Origin: Ruminiclostridium sp.
GTDB taxonomy: Bacteria > Bacillota > Clostridia > DSM-8532
Assembly (NCBI GenBank): GCA_003535195.1
Contig: DOHN01000145.1
Coordinates: 3,290-12,384 of the forward strand
DNA: 9,095 nt
Reading direction: 5' to 3'
The notes below the pieces were generated by a model. It searched no databases, was not told where the DNA came from, and saw only the letters and a list, made by a program, of their open reading frames with translations. This document shows positions 6,853 to 9,095 of this stretch, piece by piece. Numbering within the stretch: the first letter of the stretch is position 1; every line of letters begins with the position of its first letter. The position numbers were made by a program, and so were the translations under genes.

Positions 6853-7613
6853 CAATCCCCTCTACCAAGATATGCTTCGATAACTTCAGGATTAGCCTGC
6901 ACTTCTGCCGGCGTACCGAGAGCAATCCTTTTTCCATAGTTGAGTACACAAATTCTTTCTGTGATGCCCATCACAAACTTCATATCATGTTCCACAAGAA
7001 GAACTGTAATTCCTCTTTCGCGAATTCTCGTAACAAGATTTGCAAGAGATTCCTTCTCTGTGGGGTTCATACCTGCAGCAGGCTCATCTAAAAGAAGCAG
7101 AGTGGGATCGCTGGCCAGAGCCCGGGCAATTTCCAAAAGCCTCTGCTCTCCATAGGAAAGAGCACTGGCAATACTGTCCTCCTTTTGCTTCAGACCTACA
7201 AACTCTAAAATATTACGGGCCTTTTCTACCGCTTTTTTCTCCTCCTTATAATACTTGGGGGGATGGAACAAAGCGGAAAAAAGTCCGCAGCTCAGCCTGC
7301 TGTGCTGGCCTATCAGAATATTCTCCAGAATGGTAATGTTTTTAAACAGATTGATGTTCTGATAAGTCCTTGCAATGCCCAGCTGGTTGTTCTGGTACAT
7401 GTAATTTCCGTCTATACGCCTGCCTTCCAAAAATACTTTACCGGATGTAGGCTTAAATGTACCGCTGATCATATTGAATGTCGTTGTCTTCCCTGCTCCG
7501 TTGGGCCCTATCAGGCCAAAGATCTCTCCCTTTTCAATACTGAAAGAAAGATCGTCAACGGCTTTCAAACCGGAAAAGTCGATTGTCAGGTTTTCAACTT
7601 CTAGCATCGCCAT
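6852..7613 (-). CDS. livG: Branched-chain amino acid-type ABC transporter ATP-binding protein LivG
   Basis: The first ATPase of the importer, pairing with LivF beneath the LivH-LivM permease. The 253-residue protein shows Walker A GPNGAGKTT (36-44), Q-loop in RTYQNI (Gln85), an insert between the Q-loop and signature (about 103-125) typical of LivG, signature LSYGEQRLLEIARAL (152-166), Walker B LLLLDEP (172-178), and a true switch His209 in LLVEHDM. The C-terminus VIEAYLG (245-250) is characteristic of the family. ATG 7613 is chosen over an in-frame GTG at 7622 and ATG 7607 because AGGAGG (7627-7622) lies exactly 8 bases upstream. The first 20 bases overlap the end of livM and the last base overlaps livF, consistent with coupled translation. 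Confidence 0.95.
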
Positions 7614-8637
7614 TGTGTGCACCTCCTAATTTCCTTAACCGGCTGGAGATATTCTTGCCAAATCCGGCTATACCGGTTGGCTGGTATAGAATCAGCAAAA
7701 GAAGCACAGTTCCGTATATCAGCATTCTGTAATTGGCCAGAGCCTGGAACCCTTCCTGGATAAAAGTAATAACCATGGCGCCTAAAACAGGGCCAACCAG
7801 GTTGCCGCTTCCGCCGAATAAAAGCATGGTAATGAATATGACGGAAGTGTTCTGTACGAAAGTATCAGGGCTGATAAAACCGATCATATGGGCATAGAGA
7901 GCACCTGCGATACCCACATAGAAGGCTGATATGGCAAAGGATATAATCTTATATTTTTTCAAGTTTACACCGCAGCCGTTTGCAGCCATGGTATTTTCCC
8001 GAATGGCGATCAATCCGCGCCCTACCCTTGAATGCACCAGATTTTGCTTAAGGATGAGCAGAACCGCCAGGAAAAAGAGCACCAGATAGAAATACATGAA
8101 CTTGCTTTTCCTGGTCGAAAAATCAATACCAAAGATCTGGATCATGGGAATGCCTGTAATACCGACGTAACCGTTGGTCAGCTGAGGGAAATTAGCCACA
8201 AACAGAAGCATGATCTGATTGAAGGCAATGGTCAGCAGCGACAGGAAATGGAATACAAGCTTTGATGCCGGCACTGCCAGCAAAGCTCCTATTACCGCCG
8301 CAATCAGGCCTGCAATAAGGATGCTCACAATGGGCGGTAAAGGAGAAACTCCAAGCAGCGCGATTCCCCAGCTTTTATGGGACAGCAGAACCGAGCCGTA
8401 GGCGCCTATGCAGAAGAAACCGGCATGGCCGAAAGAGATCTGTCCTGTATAACCGAACAGGATATCCAATCCGCTTGTAGCGATGGAATAAATACCGATC
8501 AGGCAGATCAGCACATAAAAATATTTGTTCTGCCGGAATATTATATTCTTTTCCATCATGAACGGGACCAGGGCAACCAGCCCCAGAATTACGGCGGCAC
8601 TGAGCTTTTTAATATTTTTTTGTGAAATAAACTTCAT
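7594..8637 (-). CDS. livM: Branched-chain amino acid-type ABC transporter permease LivM
   Basis: One of the two integral membrane subunits forming the substrate channel. The 347-residue protein has about nine to ten hydrophobic segments (roughly 12-28, 39-60, 70-86, 102-123, 130-150, 180-197, 230-250, 262-280, 283-300, 306-322). Family marks are GYTGQISFGHAGFFCIGAY (62-80) and the coupling-loop region SRVGRGLIAIRENTMAAN (203-220) followed by GVNLKKYKIISFAISAF, where the ATPases dock. The motif GGSGNLVGPVLGA (275-287) is also typical. GGAGG (8652-8648) lies 10 bases before ATG 8637; a GTG at 8640, 7 bases from the site, is an alternative start. It follows livH after 24 bases and overlaps livG by 20. 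Substrate could be Leu/Ile/Val or another HAAT substrate, such as an amide or urea; sequence alone does not settle it. Confidence 0.94.
   Translation of the reverse strand: MKFISQKNIKKLSAAVILGLVALVPFMMEKNIIFRQNKYFYVLICLIGIYSIATSGLDILFGYTGQISFGHAGFFCIGAYGSVLLSHKSWGIALLGVSPLPPIVSILIAGLIAAVIGALLAVPASKLVFHFLSLLTIAFNQIMLLFVANFPQLTNGYVGITGIPMIQIFGIDFSTRKSKFMYFYLVLFFLAVLLILKQNLVHSRVGRGLIAIRENTMAANGCGVNLKKYKIISFAISAFYVGIAGALYAHMIGFISPDTFVQNTSVIFITMLLFGGSGNLVGPVLGAMVITFIQEGFQALANYRMLIYGTVLLLLILYQPTGIAGFGKNISSRLRKLGGAHNGDARS
7622..7627 (-). promoter_or_regulatory. Ribosome binding site of livG inside livM
   Basis: A perfect AGGAGG on the minus strand, lying within the last codons of livM, 8 bases before ATG 7613. 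It selects this start and excludes the GTG at 7622, which overlaps the site itself. Confidence 0.8.
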
Positions 8638-8661
8638 CACAAGTACACCTCCGCACTTTAA

Positions 8662-9095
8662 TCAGATGTCATAAACTTTTGCATTGAAGATGCCGGATGG
8701 TTTGAAAATCATAAACAGAATCATTACTCCATAAACAATGAACTCTTTATATGCAGAAGAAACATACCCGGCAACGAAAGTTTCTAAAAGGCCAATCACC
8801 AGAGATCCGACAATTGCACCATAAATATTTCCATAGCCTCCAATGACGGCGCCAGCAAAACTTTTTGCGGATAAGTTATTGCCAAGCTGATAAGAAACAT
8901 ACATGGTCGGCGCCACCAGCACGCCGCCCAGACAGGCAAGGGCTGCTGCGATTCCATATGTGATACCGATCGTTCGATTTACATTGATGCCCATGCAGCT
9001 GGCCGCTGTTTTACTCTGTGCGGCAGCCCGCATTGATGTGCCAAATTTCGTTCTGTTGAGAAACAGGTGTAAAATGACCATTGCACACAGCGCGA
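8662..9095 (-). CDS. livH: Branched-chain amino acid-type ABC transporter permease LivH, 5' part cut by window
   Basis: The C-terminal 143 residues of the second permease; the frame is open to the right edge, so the true start and roughly half the protein (family about 290-300 residues) are outside. An in-frame Met at 9081 is not the start, as the reading continues upstream as ALCA and the homologous region lies mid-protein. Seen are TKFGTSMRAAAQSKTAASCMGINVNR (15-40), the cytoplasmic coupling loop that contacts the ATPases; hydrophobic segments about 43-63, 79-110 and 117-132; and GGYGNIYGAIVGSLVIGLLE (85-104), the conserved permease stretch. The ending KPSGIF (131-136) is typical. It is the first liv gene in the window, 24 bases before livM. 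A binding protein gene (livK/livJ) would be expected upstream, beyond the edge. Confidence 0.93.
   Translation of the reverse strand, partial: ALCAMVILHLFLNRTKFGTSMRAAAQSKTAASCMGINVNRTIGITYGIAAALACLGGVLVAPTMYVSYQLGNNLSAKSFAGAVIGGYGNIYGAIVGSLVIGLLETFVAGYVSSAYKEFIVYGVMILFMIFKPSGIFNAKVYDI

Noticed and set aside
6853..6855. TTG start for livF at 6855
   Set aside because: An ATG follows immediately at 6852, at the usual one-base stop/start overlap with livG; a TTG start is not needed.

Overview
The window looks like ordinary chromosome of a low-to-moderate GC Firmicute, most likely a clostridial (Lachnospiraceae-like) species. I infer this from the Gram-positive ribosome binding sites (AGGAGG-type), the VanW/YoaR-type membrane protein, the bifunctional Nnr and the general protein style; no rRNA or other marker pins the taxon. 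No mobile element, CRISPR array, phage gene or tRNA gene was seen.

Left part (1-1867, minus strand): a two-gene unit. A coiled-coil protein of unknown function (1157-1867) is followed, with a 38-base overlap, by nnr, the bifunctional NAD(P)H-hydrate epimerase/dehydratase, which runs off the left edge. Its first 398 codons are present and the coding frame is open to base 1.

Divergent control region (1868-2118): an extended -10 promoter faces left and a good SigA-type promoter (TTGTCA-17-GATAAT) faces right. The rightward promoter lies inside a 15-bp imperfect inverted repeat (1979-1993 / 2077-2092) with a second, nested inverted repeat. This is the most unusual non-coding structure in the window.

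Middle (2119-4735, plus strand): a membrane-anchored VanW-family protein with a G5-like tail, then 22 bases later an RluA-family pseudouridine synthase.

The convergent junction (4736-4826) holds an intrinsic terminator for the leftward transaldolase-family gene (4827-5885). The transaldolase has the Schiff-base lysine but a Gln where classical transaldolases have a catalytic Glu, as in fructose-6-phosphate aldolases. Its 241-base upstream region carries two perfect palindromes, one LacI-like and one GntR-like, which suggests regulation by a sugar- or metabolite-sensing repressor.

Right part (6127-9095, minus strand): the tightly packed operon livH(partial)-livM-livG-livF, encoding two permeases and two ATPases of a branched-chain-amino-acid-type (HAAT) ABC importer. 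Genes overlap or nearly touch, implying one transcript and translational coupling. The substrate-binding protein is not in the window and would be expected past the right edge. No clear undescribed multi-gene system is visible; the best leads are regulatory DNA structures and the transaldolase variant.
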